Shown here one piece after another: positions 22,219 to 30,669 of a stretch of 34,448 bases of DNA. Position 1 is the first letter of the stretch, and the number at the start of each line of letters is the position of its first letter. Location: positions 1 through 34,448 of the forward strand of contig CAZMCC010000037.1 in NCBI GenBank assembly GCA_964564695.1, given 5' to 3'. The notes beneath the pieces were generated by a model. That model worked only from the letters and a program-made list of their open reading frames with translations. It did no database searches and was not told the origin of the DNA. Source of the stretch: CAZMCC01 sp964564695. Its GTDB lineage: Bacteria; Planctomycetota; Phycisphaerae; Phycisphaerales; UBA1924. The translations under genes were made by a program, and so were the position numbers.

Positions 22219-22743
22219 ATGACTTCGCTCGCCGACCAGCTCGTCCCCCTCTCCAAGTTCTCCTTCGGCCTCGCCGAAACCCTGCTCAAAGACGTTCCCG
22301 CCAACAAGTTCGCCCGACTCGCCACCCCCGGCGGCGTCAAGGTCGAGAGCAACCATCCGGCGTTCTGCTACGGGCACCTCGCGATTTACCCCGCACGGCT
22401 CGTGGAAATGGCCGGGTTCAACCTGCCGAGCGCCGCGGCGCCGGCGGGGTTCACGGACCTGTTCACGGCGGGTAAGCCGTGCCTCGACGACCCCGAGGGG
22501 ACCATCTATCCCAAGATGGAGGTCATCACCAAGGCGTTCTTCGAGAGCCACCGCACGCTGCTCGACGCCATCACGAAGGCCGACCAGGCGATCTTCGACC
22601 GGCCGAACCCCAACGAGAAGTCCCGCGAGCGGTTCCCCACCATCGGCGTCGTGGCGATTTTCTATTACACCAGCCACATCATGATGCACCTCGGCCAGGT
22701 CAGCGCGTGGCGCCGGATGATGGGGCTGGCGTCGGCGATGTAA
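22219..22743 (+). CDS. DinB-like four-helix protein
   Basis: A 174-residue protein with the DinB/YfiT-like plan: an N-terminal helix (LADQLVPLSKFSFGLAETLLKDV), a histidine in AFCYGHLAIYPARLVEM (His53), and near the end IFYYTSHIMMHLGQVSAWRRMMG with the HxxxH pair. These three histidines would form the metal site of the fold. Members include thiol-dependent transferases; many have no known activity, and nothing here gives a substrate. GGAGG at 22210-22214 is 4 nt from the ATG, a clear start. It follows the ThiF/MoeB-like gene by 71 nt on the same strand and may share its transcript. Confidence 0.85.
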   Translation: MTSLADQLVPLSKFSFGLAETLLKDVPANKFARLATPGGVKVESNHPAFCYGHLAIYPARLVEMAGFNLPSAAAPAGFTDLFTAGKPCLDDPEGTIYPKMEVITKAFFESHRTLLDAITKADQAIFDRPNPNEKSRERFPTIGVVAIFYYTSHIMMHLGQVSAWRRMMGLASAM

Positions 22744-22757
22744 TGGGTGACGAGCGG

Positions 22758-22869
22758 CGGGTGCCCCGGGTCGGCCGCTTTGGGCAGACCCGGGATTGGA
22801 CTCCGCTTGCAAACGGATGTGAAGTGACCCACGCCGGGGTCTGGCGAAGCGCCCGACCCCGGGCACCCG
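22758..22869. repeat. Compound palindrome (CCCGGGTC stems) after the DinB-like gene
   Basis: CGGGTGCC (22758-22765) faces GGCACCCG (22862-22869). The first hairpin is CCCGGGTC / GACCCGGG around a loop with CCGCTTTGGG. The second is CGGGGTC / GACCCCG around TGGCGAAGCGCC. A small stem TCCG-cttgcaaa-CGGA lies between. The second hairpin recurs almost unchanged at about 8516-8550. Confidence 0.9.
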
Positions 22870-22981
22870 GCGCGCGTCTTCCCCGGGTTTGTGCCCGTAA
22901 ACTGGGTCTTTTCTCGGGTGGTGCGCCGCCGCGGCGTGCGTCCCGAGGTTATCATTCGGCCCCTTCCGGAGGCCCTGCCCA

Positions 22982-23521
22982 ATGTCCGACGCCGCCGCTG
23001 CCCCATCGAAGATCTGTGTCGTGTGCGGCGTCGACGTCGCCGACAAGCCCCGCGTCAAGGACGCGACGGGTCGGTACATGTGCAAGGCGTGTGCTGAGAA
23101 GCAGACGGCCGCGAAGCCGGCGACGGCTGTGAAGCCCGGCTCAAAGCCGGGTGCGGCGGGCGCCCCCGCCAAGCCTGCCGGTGCCAAGCCTGCGAGCGAC
23201 AAGGGCCCTGTTCCACTTGCCGACGGGTACGACCCGGTGATGGCCGCGCTCGTCGCGACCAGCGCCCAGGCCACGAGCCAGGCGTGCCCGAACTGCAAGG
23301 GGTGGGTGAAGGAAGGGCAGCTCCTGTGCACCTCGTGCGGGTTCAACCTGCAGGAGGGAAAGCAGGTCCGGACCCGGGTGCAGAAGGAGCGGGCGGTCAA
23401 GGAGAAGAAGGCCCGGTCGGCGCCGATGGTGCCCGAGGCGTACGCTCCGCTGATCTGGGCCGGCGGGGCTGCCGCGGGCGGGGCGGTCGGGGCCACGATC
23501 TGGTATTTCATCGCAAGATGA
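22982..23521 (+). CDS. Tail-anchored protein with two CxxC zinc-ribbon motifs
   Basis: I do not know the function of this 179-residue protein. The N-terminal part has paired CxxC motifs (Cys12/15 in ICVVCG and Cys34/37 in YMCKACAEK), a zinc-ribbon or treble-clef look. An Ala/Lys/Pro-rich linker follows (about 40-77), then a second ribbon, ACPNCKGWVKEGQLLCTSCGFNL (Cys102/105 and 116/119). A basic stretch (QVRTRVQKERAVKEKKAR) leads to one C-terminal helix (about 155-177), so the ribbons probably face the cytoplasm. GGAGG at 22968-22972 is 9 nt from the ATG. Its TGA overlaps the next start as ATGA, so the two products are probably made together. Confidence 0.8.
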   Translation: MSDAAAAPSKICVVCGVDVADKPRVKDATGRYMCKACAEKQTAAKPATAVKPGSKPGAAGAPAKPAGAKPASDKGPVPLADGYDPVMAALVATSAQATSQACPNCKGWVKEGQLLCTSCGFNLQEGKQVRTRVQKERAVKEKKARSAPMVPEAYAPLIWAGGAAAGGAVGATIWYFIAR

Positions 23522-23853
23522 TGGCGAATAGCGAGGGTGTGTCGCGGCGCGGGCTTGGAGCGGCGGCTCTCGCGGTGGGCATCTGCAGCGGCATCGGCGC
23601 CACGGCCGCGGCCCGCAACACGGCGGGCATGGGGTCGGGGATCTGCGCCGTTGTCGCGGCGATCGTCGGGATTGCGATCGGACGCTACTTCGCGCTGCGC
23701 GAGGTGCTCGACAGCTGGGGCCTCGCGGGGCTCCCGTTCGAGGAGTGGTACTTCGACTCGATCGGCATCGGCGACGGCGTCGGCGTCGTCCTCGCGATCG
23801 TCGCGGCGTGGAAGGCGGGGTCGAGCGGGCTGATTGGCGGGGAGAGCGATTAG
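23518..23853 (+). CDS. Small multi-helix membrane protein coupled to the zinc-ribbon gene
   Basis: A 111-residue hypothetical protein with about three hydrophobic segments: GLGAAALAVGICSGIGATAAA, GICAVVAAIVGIAIGRYFAL, and IGIGDGVGVVLAIVAAWKAG. The loop DSWGLAGLPFEEWYFDS is acidic and aromatic. No family is recognised. The ATG at 23518 overlaps the upstream stop by ATGA (a second ATG follows at 23521), the classic form of translational coupling. The pair may form one membrane complex. A compound palindrome lies 16 nt past its TAG. Confidence 0.72.
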   Translation: MMANSEGVSRRGLGAAALAVGICSGIGATAAARNTAGMGSGICAVVAAIVGIAIGRYFALREVLDSWGLAGLPFEEWYFDSIGIGDGVGVVLAIVAAWKAGSSGLIGGESD

Positions 23854-23869
23854 GCCTCCGCGAATCAGG

Positions 23870-23988
23870 CGTGCCACCGAGGAAGCCGCTCTGGGCTTCC
23901 TCGGTGTGTGGCATGGGGAAAACGGAGCTGCCGGGGTCGGGACCCTTCGCCGACACCGAGGACGTCAAAGCCCGTCCTCGGTGGCACG
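23870..23988. repeat. Compound palindrome (CCACCGAGGA stems)
   Basis: CGTGCCAC (23870-23877) faces GTGGCACG (23981-23988). The first hairpin, CACCGAGGAAGCC / GGGCTTCCTCGGTG, closes on GCTCT. The second, CACCGAGGACG / CGTCCTCGGTG, closes on a loop with CAAAGC. The spacer is about 40 nt. The element fills the convergent gap between 23853 and 24000. Confidence 0.92.
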
Positions 23989-23999
23989 GCCCATCGCGA

Positions 24000-24425
24000 T
24001 TACTTGAGCTTGCCTTCGCGCTTGGCGGCGGCCTCGAGCAGCTCGACCGGGGGCATCGGGTTGCGGAGCACGACCTCGCGCCCGCAGTCGGGGCACAGGG
24101 TCTTGTCGGTGGTGCCTTCCTGGTAGGCCTTGACGAAGACGTAGGTCGGGGTGATCTTGGCGGTGCCGTCGGCGTTCCAGTAGCAGGCCTCGACAGGGTA
24201 GAGGGTGCGTTCGCCGGTCTTGGGATTCTTGTAGGGAATCTGGTCGCCGTTACCGATGCGGTAGTCGCTGAAGACCTCGCTCGTAGTTGAGTCGATGAGC
24301 GTGCGCAGGCGCGAGTCTTCGCCGGCCTCGGAGCGTCCGGGGATCGCTCGGAGGATGAGCACCACGGCGGCCACCAGGAGGACCGCTCCGACCACTCCAA
24401 GGATGCCCTGCTTCTTGCCGCTCAT
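24000..24425 (-). CDS. Hypothetical membrane-anchored protein downstream of a pseudopilin
   Basis: A 141-residue protein of unknown function. It has one N-terminal helix (GILGVVGAVLLVAAVVLILRAI, about 7-28) with a Lys-rich start, so the body is probably outside the cytoplasm. The soluble part contains PYKNPKTGERTLYPVEACYWNADGTAKITPTYVFV and a CPDCG motif (Cys111/114), with a further Cys81. It begins 45 nt after the pseudopilin stop on the same strand and is likely co-transcribed. I recall similar small proteins next to planctomycete pseudopilin genes, but cannot name a role. It ends 12 nt before a compound palindrome. Confidence 0.75.
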   Translation of the reverse strand: MSGKKQGILGVVGAVLLVAAVVLILRAIPGRSEAGEDSRLRTLIDSTTSEVFSDYRIGNGDQIPYKNPKTGERTLYPVEACYWNADGTAKITPTYVFVKAYQEGTTDKTLCPDCGREVVLRNPMPPVELLEAAAKREGKLK

Positions 24426-24470
24426 GCTCAGGTGCCCTCGTCGCGCTGGAAATGCAAAGCGTGACCACGA

Positions 24471-25634
24471 TCACGGAACGACGTACGGTGTGGCGGCGCT
24501 GGCGTTCTCGAGCTTGTGCGCGAAGTGTTCCCGCGTGTAGTTCCAGAACCGGCTGTCGCTGCGGATCTTTGTGCCCGTGGGGAACCAGAAGTCGGGGTTC
24601 GTCGCCTCGCCGTCATTCATAAGCTTGACCGACCCGTCAAGGAAGGCCATGTTGCCGAGCACGGGCTTGGTGGTCTTGAGGTCGCCGTTGCGGTCCTTGC
24701 CGTGGCGGAAGGCCCACTTGCGGGCATCGTTGAACGGGATGATGCCGCCGAGGATTGCGCCCGGCTCGCCGGGTGCGACAAAGCGGTTAAGCTCTCTGCT
24801 TTCGCGATACCACCCGCCCGTGCCGCCAAACGACCCGCCGAACGAGGCGTTGAGGGCGTAGTCAAAGTCCGGGTCTTCGGCGGCGCCGAAGGAAGCGTAC
24901 CGGTGCCCCTCGAAGGCGATCACCTTCAAAGATGGCGAGCCCATCGCGTACACCTTCGGCGTATACCCGCCGCGGTCGGTGTCGGAATATTGTCCGGTAC
25001 CGCGGAAGCCGGTCTGCCACGCTGGAGAATCCCCGGGTACGAACCCCCGGGCGATTGATGTAAACTGTGTCGACACGTTGTACGAAATCATGGGACCCGC
25101 AACCCACGGGCCGGTAGGGGCCGGGTATGGGGCCGCGATGATGTCGTTCGACGGGCAGCGGAATCCCTCGAACTCCCGATACCAGTTAAACCGTTCGTAG
25201 CGGACTTGGTCGGTGAGCTCGGCGGGCGACAGGCCGTCGCCGGGACCCTGCATCCCCATGCTCGACATGAGCGGCCCCATCCAGTCCCACTGCTGGACCG
25301 AGATGCCGTTGAACTCGTCGTCGGCCCAGTTTTGCCACCCGCTGCTCTCGGGGGAACCCGCGAGCCACTCGTCGTTGTCAGTGCCGTAGGCGTTGAACGC
25401 GACGGAGACCTGGCGGATCTGCGCCCCGCACACGATGGCCCGGGCGGTCTCGCGGGCGGCGCCGAGGCTCGGGAGCAGGATGCCCACGAGCAGCGCGATG
25501 ACCGCGATGACGACGAGGAGCTCGATGAGGGTGAACCCGCGTGCGCGGGCCGTGCCGGGCTGCGTGTGCTGCGCAATCTCAATTTCCTCGGCGTGATCGT
25601 GTCGTGGATCCGTTGGGAACGAGGTCGCGAGCAT
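24471..25634 (-). CDS. Type II secretion-like pseudopilin (planctomycete, DUF1559-like)
   Basis: A 387-residue prepilin-type protein. The leader ends RARG before FTLIELLVVIAVIALLVGILLPSL: cleavage after Gly33 and the conserved Glu at mature position 5. The large C-terminal domain (FRCPSNDI, SYNVSTQFTSIARGF, SLKVIAFEGHRY, and LGNMAFLDGSVKLM near the end) matches the planctomycete families with a C-terminal DG motif, which occur in many copies per genome. They are exported to the cell surface or periplasm; function is unproven. ATG 25634 gives a 33-residue leader, somewhat long; longer starts read through low-complexity Arg/Pro sequence and are rejected. The small gene 24000-24425 follows. Confidence 0.92.
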   Translation of the reverse strand: MLATSFPTDPRHDHAEEIEIAQHTQPGTARARGFTLIELLVVIAVIALLVGILLPSLGAARETARAIVCGAQIRQVSVAFNAYGTDNDEWLAGSPESSGWQNWADDEFNGISVQQWDWMGPLMSSMGMQGPGDGLSPAELTDQVRYERFNWYREFEGFRCPSNDIIAAPYPAPTGPWVAGPMISYNVSTQFTSIARGFVPGDSPAWQTGFRGTGQYSDTDRGGYTPKVYAMGSPSLKVIAFEGHRYASFGAAEDPDFDYALNASFGGSFGGTGGWYRESRELNRFVAPGEPGAILGGIIPFNDARKWAFRHGKDRNGDLKTTKPVLGNMAFLDGSVKLMNDGEATNPDFWFPTGTKIRSDSRFWNYTREHFAHKLENASAATPYVVP

Positions 25635-25951
25635 CGGGCGCCTCCTGCGGGCCGCCTGGGCGGCCGCGGATGTCCGGCCGGAGTGGGCCGAGGACTCGGG
25701 GGGTGAGCGGAAAAGGGGGAGATATCGCCGCAGAAACGGACGGGGACGAGTATATGGCGGCGGGGCTCGCACGGCGCTGGGGGCCTCGTCCTTCACGGAA
25801 GCTTTGCGTTGCGACCGGGGTTTCTTCGGGTGGCCCGAGCGGGATTTTTCGGGGCGGACCACCACAGTGCCGGCGGAGTTGGCGTTACCCACAACCTGTC
25901 GCTTACGCAGCCTGCCAAACGGGTCGGGGCCGGGCGTCCCGGGCGGGGCTG
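25635..25951. other. Intergenic region upstream of the pseudopilin
   Basis: This 317-nt gap lies between the pseudopilin start and the 3' end of the EEP lipoprotein gene, both on the minus strand. I see no credible gene. Reading frames through it are Arg/Pro-rich. Scattered short inverted GC runs are present but none fits the compound-palindrome plan. Confidence 0.5.
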
Positions 25952-27184
25952 TCAGTTATCCCTTGGAATCAGGTCGATCACCACGGGCTGGTGGTCGGAG
26001 CCGTAGCCGGTCGGCGGCGGCGTGGTGCGCCAGTCGCTGCCGCGGGGGCGCTGGGGGGTGCTCAGGATGAACATGCTCTCGGGGACGAACTCGTTGGCGA
26101 CGCCGGGGTTGAGCAGGATCATGTCGATGGCACGCCCCGAGGCGTGGGACGTCCACGCCGCGGCCTTCCACTTGCGGGCCTTGACGGTCTCGCTCGCCCT
26201 GGCGAGCTTGTCGGCCGACACGAAGCCTCGATCGAGGTAGGTCTTCACCGAGTCGTCGATGCTCAGGGCGTTAAAGTCGCCCAGGACGATCACGTTGTCA
26301 TCGCCCGGGGTCGCGGCCTCGGCCTGGGCGATGAGCTCCACGGCCTTCTTGGACTCGGCCTCGCGCCAGTAGCCGCCGCCGCGCCCGGACTTGTGGTGCA
26401 CGACGAAGAGCGTGACGCGGTACTCGTCTTTCGAGGGGGTCTTCTCGGGGGGCACGACGACGTCGACTCGCAGGGGCGAGCGGCGGTAGGTGATGGGCTG
26501 GCCGGCGAAGTCGTTGGGCTGGTCGCCGAACTTCTCGGGGTGCACGCCGCCGAGGGGCAGATCGGGCCAGACCTGGGCTTTTTCGAGTGGGTAACGGCTG
26601 AGCACGCCCTGTTCGATGCCGCGGTCGTCGCCGGAGTCGATGGAGACGAGGTAGCGGTAGCCCATGTCGGCGAGGTACGTGTCGCGGAAGGCGCGGAGGA
26701 CTTCCTCGGACTCGATCTCCTCGACGGCGATCACGTCGGCGTCGATGCGTTTGATCGTGGCGGCGAGGGCCTTGACGTGGTCCACGGGCTTGGCGTCGTC
26801 GAGGTCTTCGTTGCGGCCGGAGTACTTGCGGTCGTCGTGATCGTCGAAGAGGTTCTCGAGGTTGTAGGTGGCGATGCGCAGGCCGCCCGGTGTGCGGGGG
26901 AGCGGGTTGGGGACGCCGTAGCTGTCGGAGGAGCGCGGGGTGTCGGTTGCGTTCGTGGGGGCGGCGGGGGCGGCGGGTTGAGTGCCTTCGGAGGGCGCTG
27001 TGGATGGCGACGCGGGAGCCGCCGGGGGCGCGGCGGTCTTGTTAGCCGCGGGGGCCGGAGCGGAGGACGTGGGCGTGCTCTTGTCGCAGCCTGTGGTGAC
27101 GAGGGCGGCGATGGCGAGGATCGACCACGTCGCGACCACTCCCAACCCTGCCGCGCCGTTCGTCCCGTGAAACTTCGACTTCAT
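25952..27184 (-). CDS. Endonuclease/exonuclease/phosphatase-family lipoprotein
   Basis: A 410-residue probable lipoprotein: signal segment SILAIAALVTTGC with the lipid cysteine at 33, then a long Ala/Pro/Thr linker (about 34-95), then an EEP fold. Fold motifs are IATYNLENLFDDHDDRKY, DVIAVEEIES (metal-binding Glu), TLFVVHHKSGRGG, VIVLGDFNALSIDDSV (catalytic Asp-Asn), SGRAIDMILL and YGSDHQPVVIDL (terminal Asp-His). All catalytic residues look intact. Secreted EEP enzymes include nucleases and lipid phosphodiesterases; the DFN...SDH set fits either. GAGGAG precedes the ATG by 5 nt. It is divergent from lptD. Confidence 0.92.
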   Translation of the reverse strand: MKSKFHGTNGAAGLGVVATWSILAIAALVTTGCDKSTPTSSAPAPAANKTAAPPAAPASPSTAPSEGTQPAAPAAPTNATDTPRSSDSYGVPNPLPRTPGGLRIATYNLENLFDDHDDRKYSGRNEDLDDAKPVDHVKALAATIKRIDADVIAVEEIESEEVLRAFRDTYLADMGYRYLVSIDSGDDRGIEQGVLSRYPLEKAQVWPDLPLGGVHPEKFGDQPNDFAGQPITYRRSPLRVDVVVPPEKTPSKDEYRVTLFVVHHKSGRGGGYWREAESKKAVELIAQAEAATPGDDNVIVLGDFNALSIDDSVKTYLDRGFVSADKLARASETVKARKWKAAAWTSHASGRAIDMILLNPGVANEFVPESMFILSTPQRPRGSDWRTTPPPTGYGSDHQPVVIDLIPRDN

Positions 27185-27303
27185 GCCCGCTCCTCAAATT
27201 TGGTGCCGCAACCGGCGCGGAGGGTAGCGGGGTCGGGGCGTCGGGACGGCCCGGCGTGAAGTGGTTTGCGGCAGCCTTGTGGCGCGCCGACCGATCCCGT
27301 AGC

Positions 27304-30300
27304 ATGCCCGCCGATTCGCGCCCTTGTCGTCGCGGATCGGGTCGGTGGAAGTGGGGGGCGGGGGTTCGGAGCCGCGGCTTGGCTGGATCGCTACGTGTCC
27401 GCACAACGCTTGGACGGGCGGGGTTTCGACGATCGGCGCCCGCACCGCGCGCCCTGCGCCTCGCCCGCGCGGCGGGGCTGGCGCTCGGGCTTGCCGGGGC
27501 GGTGCTGACGGCGCACGCCCAGGACGTCGACGGGCGCACGTTTGCGGATGTGCAGATCGGTGAGTCGATCCAGTCGGGGGACATTGTCCTGCGTGCGGCC
27601 CGCGCGCTGGGGTGGACCGAGACCGGGCCCTCGGGCAACGTCGTGAACCGGCTCGTGCTCTCGGGTGACGTCGACGTGATGCTTGGGCAATACCGGTTCA
27701 GCGCGGCGCGGGCGGTGGTGTGGATCGAGCGGGTGGAGGTCGCGGGCAGTGGGGGGGCGGCGAGCGGCGATGGGACTTCGCCGACCGAACCCAAGCCGGT
27801 GCACCAGATCGCGATCTACTTCGACCGCGTGAACGATCCGACGGCGGAGGCCGGGTTCAGCCAGTTCGGCGACCGGCTGCTTGTCAGCGCGCTGCTCGAG
27901 GGCAGCCCGGTGCTGCGGGCCGACGTGCTGCGCCCCGAGCGCCCAGGCCCCACCGCGGACGACGCGGCGTTCCTCGGCGAGGGCGAGGCGCGGCTCGCGC
28001 GGTTCCTGCGGGCGGCGATCAGCGGGGAGTTTGAGGAGGCGGCGCCCGATGCGCCGGTGCCCAGCGGGCCGCGTGATCCGGACGCGCCGATTCAGCCGGG
28101 CGTGTCGCGCCCGTATGAGCCCGGCTCGCCGCTCGATCCCGGCGCTGCCGAGGCGGCGGCGATGCGGCAGTTGCAGGGCGAGCGGCTGCCGGCGATTTTC
28201 TCGCCCGACGGCGTGATCACGATCGCGCCGGGCGACATCACGCTTGTCACGGGGGACGACGAGAACGCGCTGCTCGCCACCGGCGGCGTGGTGGTCACGT
28301 ACACGGACGGCAACCGCACGAAGTCGCTGCAGATCGCCGCGGAGCGTGCGGTGATCTTCCTGAGCCCCGGCAAGCTGTCGCAGATGGCGCGGTTCACGCC
28401 CAAGGACGTGCACGGGATTTATCTCGAGGGGGACGTGGTCGCCACGAGCACGGACCGGCAGGGGACGAACGTGCTCCGCGGGCCCCGGATCTATTACGAC
28501 GTGCAGTCGAACAAGGCCGTGCTGGTGGACGCGGTGTTCCACACGTTTGACGCGAAGACGCGGATGCCGCTGTACGCGCGCGCGCGGGTGCTGCGTCAGA
28601 CGGCGTCGAACCAGTTCACGGGCGCGCCGATGCGCCTGAGCAACACGAGCTTTTTCGAGCCGCACCTGGCGATCGGGGCGAGCGAGATCACGGTGACGCG
28701 TCGCGAGGAGCCGGGTGAGCCGCAGGAGACGATCGTCGACGCGGGCGACCTCACGCTGCGGTTCGCGAACGTGCCGTTCTTCTACTGGCCGACGTTCAAG
28801 GGCGATATCGAGAACGCCCCCCTGCGGGACGTGCGGGTCGAGAACTCGAGCGAGTCGGGCTTCGCCGTCAAGACGGCGTGGGACATGTTCGGGCTCACCG
28901 GGCTCACCCCCGACAAGGGGACGCAGTGGGAGCTGCTCGCTGACGCGTACTTCGAGCGCGGGCCGGCGCTGGGCACGAACGTCTCGTGGAACAAGCCGGA
29001 CCGGGCCGGCAAGATCTTTGCGTACGGCATTTACAACGATTCGGGCAGGGACTCGCTCACGAGCGGCGCCAAGAAGGAGCGCGACGGCGAGACCCGCGGC
29101 ATGATCCTCGGTGAGCAGCGCCTCGACATCGACCCGAACTGGTCGCTGTTCCTCGAGGGCGCGTACCTGGGGGACGAGAACTTCGCCGACGCGTTCTTCG
29201 AGCCCTTGGTCGAGACGCGGCGCGAGTTCACGAACGCGGCGTACCTGCGGTACCTCGACGACAACACGGCGTTCACTCTGCTGGGGCAGGCGAACGCGAA
29301 TGACTTCACGGCCAACGAGTATCTGCTTCAGTCGCGCGGGTACACCGTGGACCGGCTGCCCGAGGCTGCGTATTACCGCGTGGCCGACGACCTGCTCGCG
29401 GGGATCGCGCCGGGGGCGCTGACGTGGTCGCACGAATACCGGCTGAGCAGCATGAAGCTGAACTTCACCGAGCCGACGATCGACGAGCTCGGGTTCGACA
29501 CGCCGCACCGGGCGTTCGACGCGTTCGGGATGACCGATCCGGACGCGACGCTGGCCGAGCGCGACCGGGCCCGCGGGCTGGGTGAGAACGACGTGCTGCG
29601 TCTGGACACCCGCCAGGAGTTCTCGTACGTCGAGAACCTCGGGCCGGTGAAGCTCATGCCGTTCCTGGTCGGGCGGTTCACGGGGTATGACCAGACGTTC
29701 GAGAGCTTCAGCTCGGACGCGGACCAGCGGTATCGCCTGTGGACGGCCGGGGGCCTGCGGGCGAGCACCGAGATCACGCGGGTCGACGACTCGGTGGACT
29801 CGCAGTGGCTGGACCTGTACCGCATCCGGCACATCATCGAGCCGAGCGCGACGGTCTGGGCCTCGGGCACGGACCTCGAACAGCAGGACCTGCCGATCTA
29901 CGACGAGAACGTGGAATCGATCGCGGACGGAACGGCCGCGCGGTTCGGCGTGACGAACACATGGCAGACGCAGCGCGGCGGCGTGGGCCGGTGGCGGAGC
30001 GTGGACTGGATCAAGTGGTCGAACGACGTGGTGTTCGCATCGGACGACACGCAGCGCGAGTCGCCGGTTCGCAGGTTCTTCGACTTCCGGCCCGAGTACT
30101 CGCAGATGGGCGATTTCTACACGAGCGACCTCGTCGTGCAGGCGACGGACACGTTCACCCTGACGAGCAACGTCGTCTTCGACTTTGAGACCAGCCAGCT
30201 GGCCCGGACGGCGGTGGGGGCCAAGTTCGACTTCAACCCCGAGTTTTCCGCCGGCGCCGAGGCCCGGTCGATCAACATTCGCGACGAGACGCTGGTGGAC

Positions 30301-30540
30301 TTCTTCGCGTTGTACCGGCTTACCCGCAAGTACACGGTGCGCGGGAGCCTGACGCTCGACACCCAGACCACCGATGTGCGGTACTTCAAGATCGAGCTGC
30401 GCCGGCTGTTCCCGTCGGTCACGCTGGGGATCACGACGGCCCACGACAACATCTCCGGCGAGTCGTCGGTCGGCGTGATCATGGAGCCGAAGGGGCTGAA
30501 TACGAATCAGGATCGGTTGAGGGGCTTGCGGAGCCAGTGA
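27304..30540 (+). CDS. lptD: LPS-assembly protein LptD (OstA-type outer-membrane barrel)
   Basis: About 1078 residues. LptD forms the outer-membrane barrel that inserts lipopolysaccharide. A signal peptide is seen (RLARAAGLALGLAGAVLTAHAQ), then OstA-type beta-jellyroll sequence (VLSGDVDVMLGQYRFSAARAVVWIE; LLATGGVVVTYTDGN, LQIAAERAVIFL), interrupted by a Pro/Asp/Ala-rich insert (about PDAPVPSGPRDPDAPIQPG). A long barrel follows, with alternating strands and the family segment PFFYWPTFKGDIENAPLRDVRVENSSESGFAVKTAWDMF. The ending VGVIMEPKG resembles the usual last strand. The start is uncertain: ATG 27304 is used, GTG 27256 is possible, and TTG 27379 has GGAG 7 nt upstream. With gmhA it supports an LPS-type outer membrane. 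Confidence 0.88.
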   Translation: MPADSRPCRRGSGRWKWGAGVRSRGLAGSLRVRTTLGRAGFRRSAPAPRALRLARAAGLALGLAGAVLTAHAQDVDGRTFADVQIGESIQSGDIVLRAARALGWTETGPSGNVVNRLVLSGDVDVMLGQYRFSAARAVVWIERVEVAGSGGAASGDGTSPTEPKPVHQIAIYFDRVNDPTAEAGFSQFGDRLLVSALLEGSPVLRADVLRPERPGPTADDAAFLGEGEARLARFLRAAISGEFEEAAPDAPVPSGPRDPDAPIQPGVSRPYEPGSPLDPGAAEAAAMRQLQGERLPAIFSPDGVITIAPGDITLVTGDDENALLATGGVVVTYTDGNRTKSLQIAAERAVIFLSPGKLSQMARFTPKDVHGIYLEGDVVATSTDRQGTNVLRGPRIYYDVQSNKAVLVDAVFHTFDAKTRMPLYARARVLRQTASNQFTGAPMRLSNTSFFEPHLAIGASEITVTRREEPGEPQETIVDAGDLTLRFANVPFFYWPTFKGDIENAPLRDVRVENSSESGFAVKTAWDMFGLTGLTPDKGTQWELLADAYFERGPALGTNVSWNKPDRAGKIFAYGIYNDSGRDSLTSGAKKERDGETRGMILGEQRLDIDPNWSLFLEGAYLGDENFADAFFEPLVETRREFTNAAYLRYLDDNTAFTLLGQANANDFTANEYLLQSRGYTVDRLPEAAYYRVADDLLAGIAPGALTWSHEYRLSSMKLNFTEPTIDELGFDTPHRAFDAFGMTDPDATLAERDRARGLGENDVLRLDTRQEFSYVENLGPVKLMPFLVGRFTGYDQTFESFSSDADQRYRLWTAGGLRASTEITRVDDSVDSQWLDLYRIRHIIEPSATVWASGTDLEQQDLPIYDENVESIADGTAARFGVTNTWQTQRGGVGRWRSVDWIKWSNDVVFASDDTQRESPVRRFFDFRPEYSQMGDFYTSDLVVQATDTFTLTSNVVFDFETSQLARTAVGAKFDFNPEFSAGAEARSINIRDETLVDFFALYRLTRKYTVRGSLTLDTQTTDVRYFKIELRRLFPSVTLGITTAHDNISGESSVGVIMEPKGLNTNQDRLRGLRSQ

Positions 30541-30669
30541 GGGGCGGGGCGAACGCAGCAGAGAGGGAACGCAGCACGGCAGCAAATGGATGCCACGCGC
30601 CGGACGTCTGGATCAATTTGCTGACGTTCTGCCATTCCGCTTTGTTGCATTCCTCGCTACCCTCCCCCC
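30541..30669. other. Intergenic region lptD-argJ
   Basis: GAACGCAGCA occurs twice in direct orientation (about 30551 and 30568), and CAGCAAAT faces ATTTGCTG around a ~29-nt loop. This looks like a decayed repeat of the kind common in this window. No gene is seen; the argJ promoter must lie here or upstream. Confidence 0.4.

Noticed and set aside
27391..30585. 1064-residue ORF antisense to lptD
   Set aside because: It is an Arg/Pro/Val-rich shadow frame typical of GC-rich coding DNA; lptD on the other strand has domains and a signal peptide.
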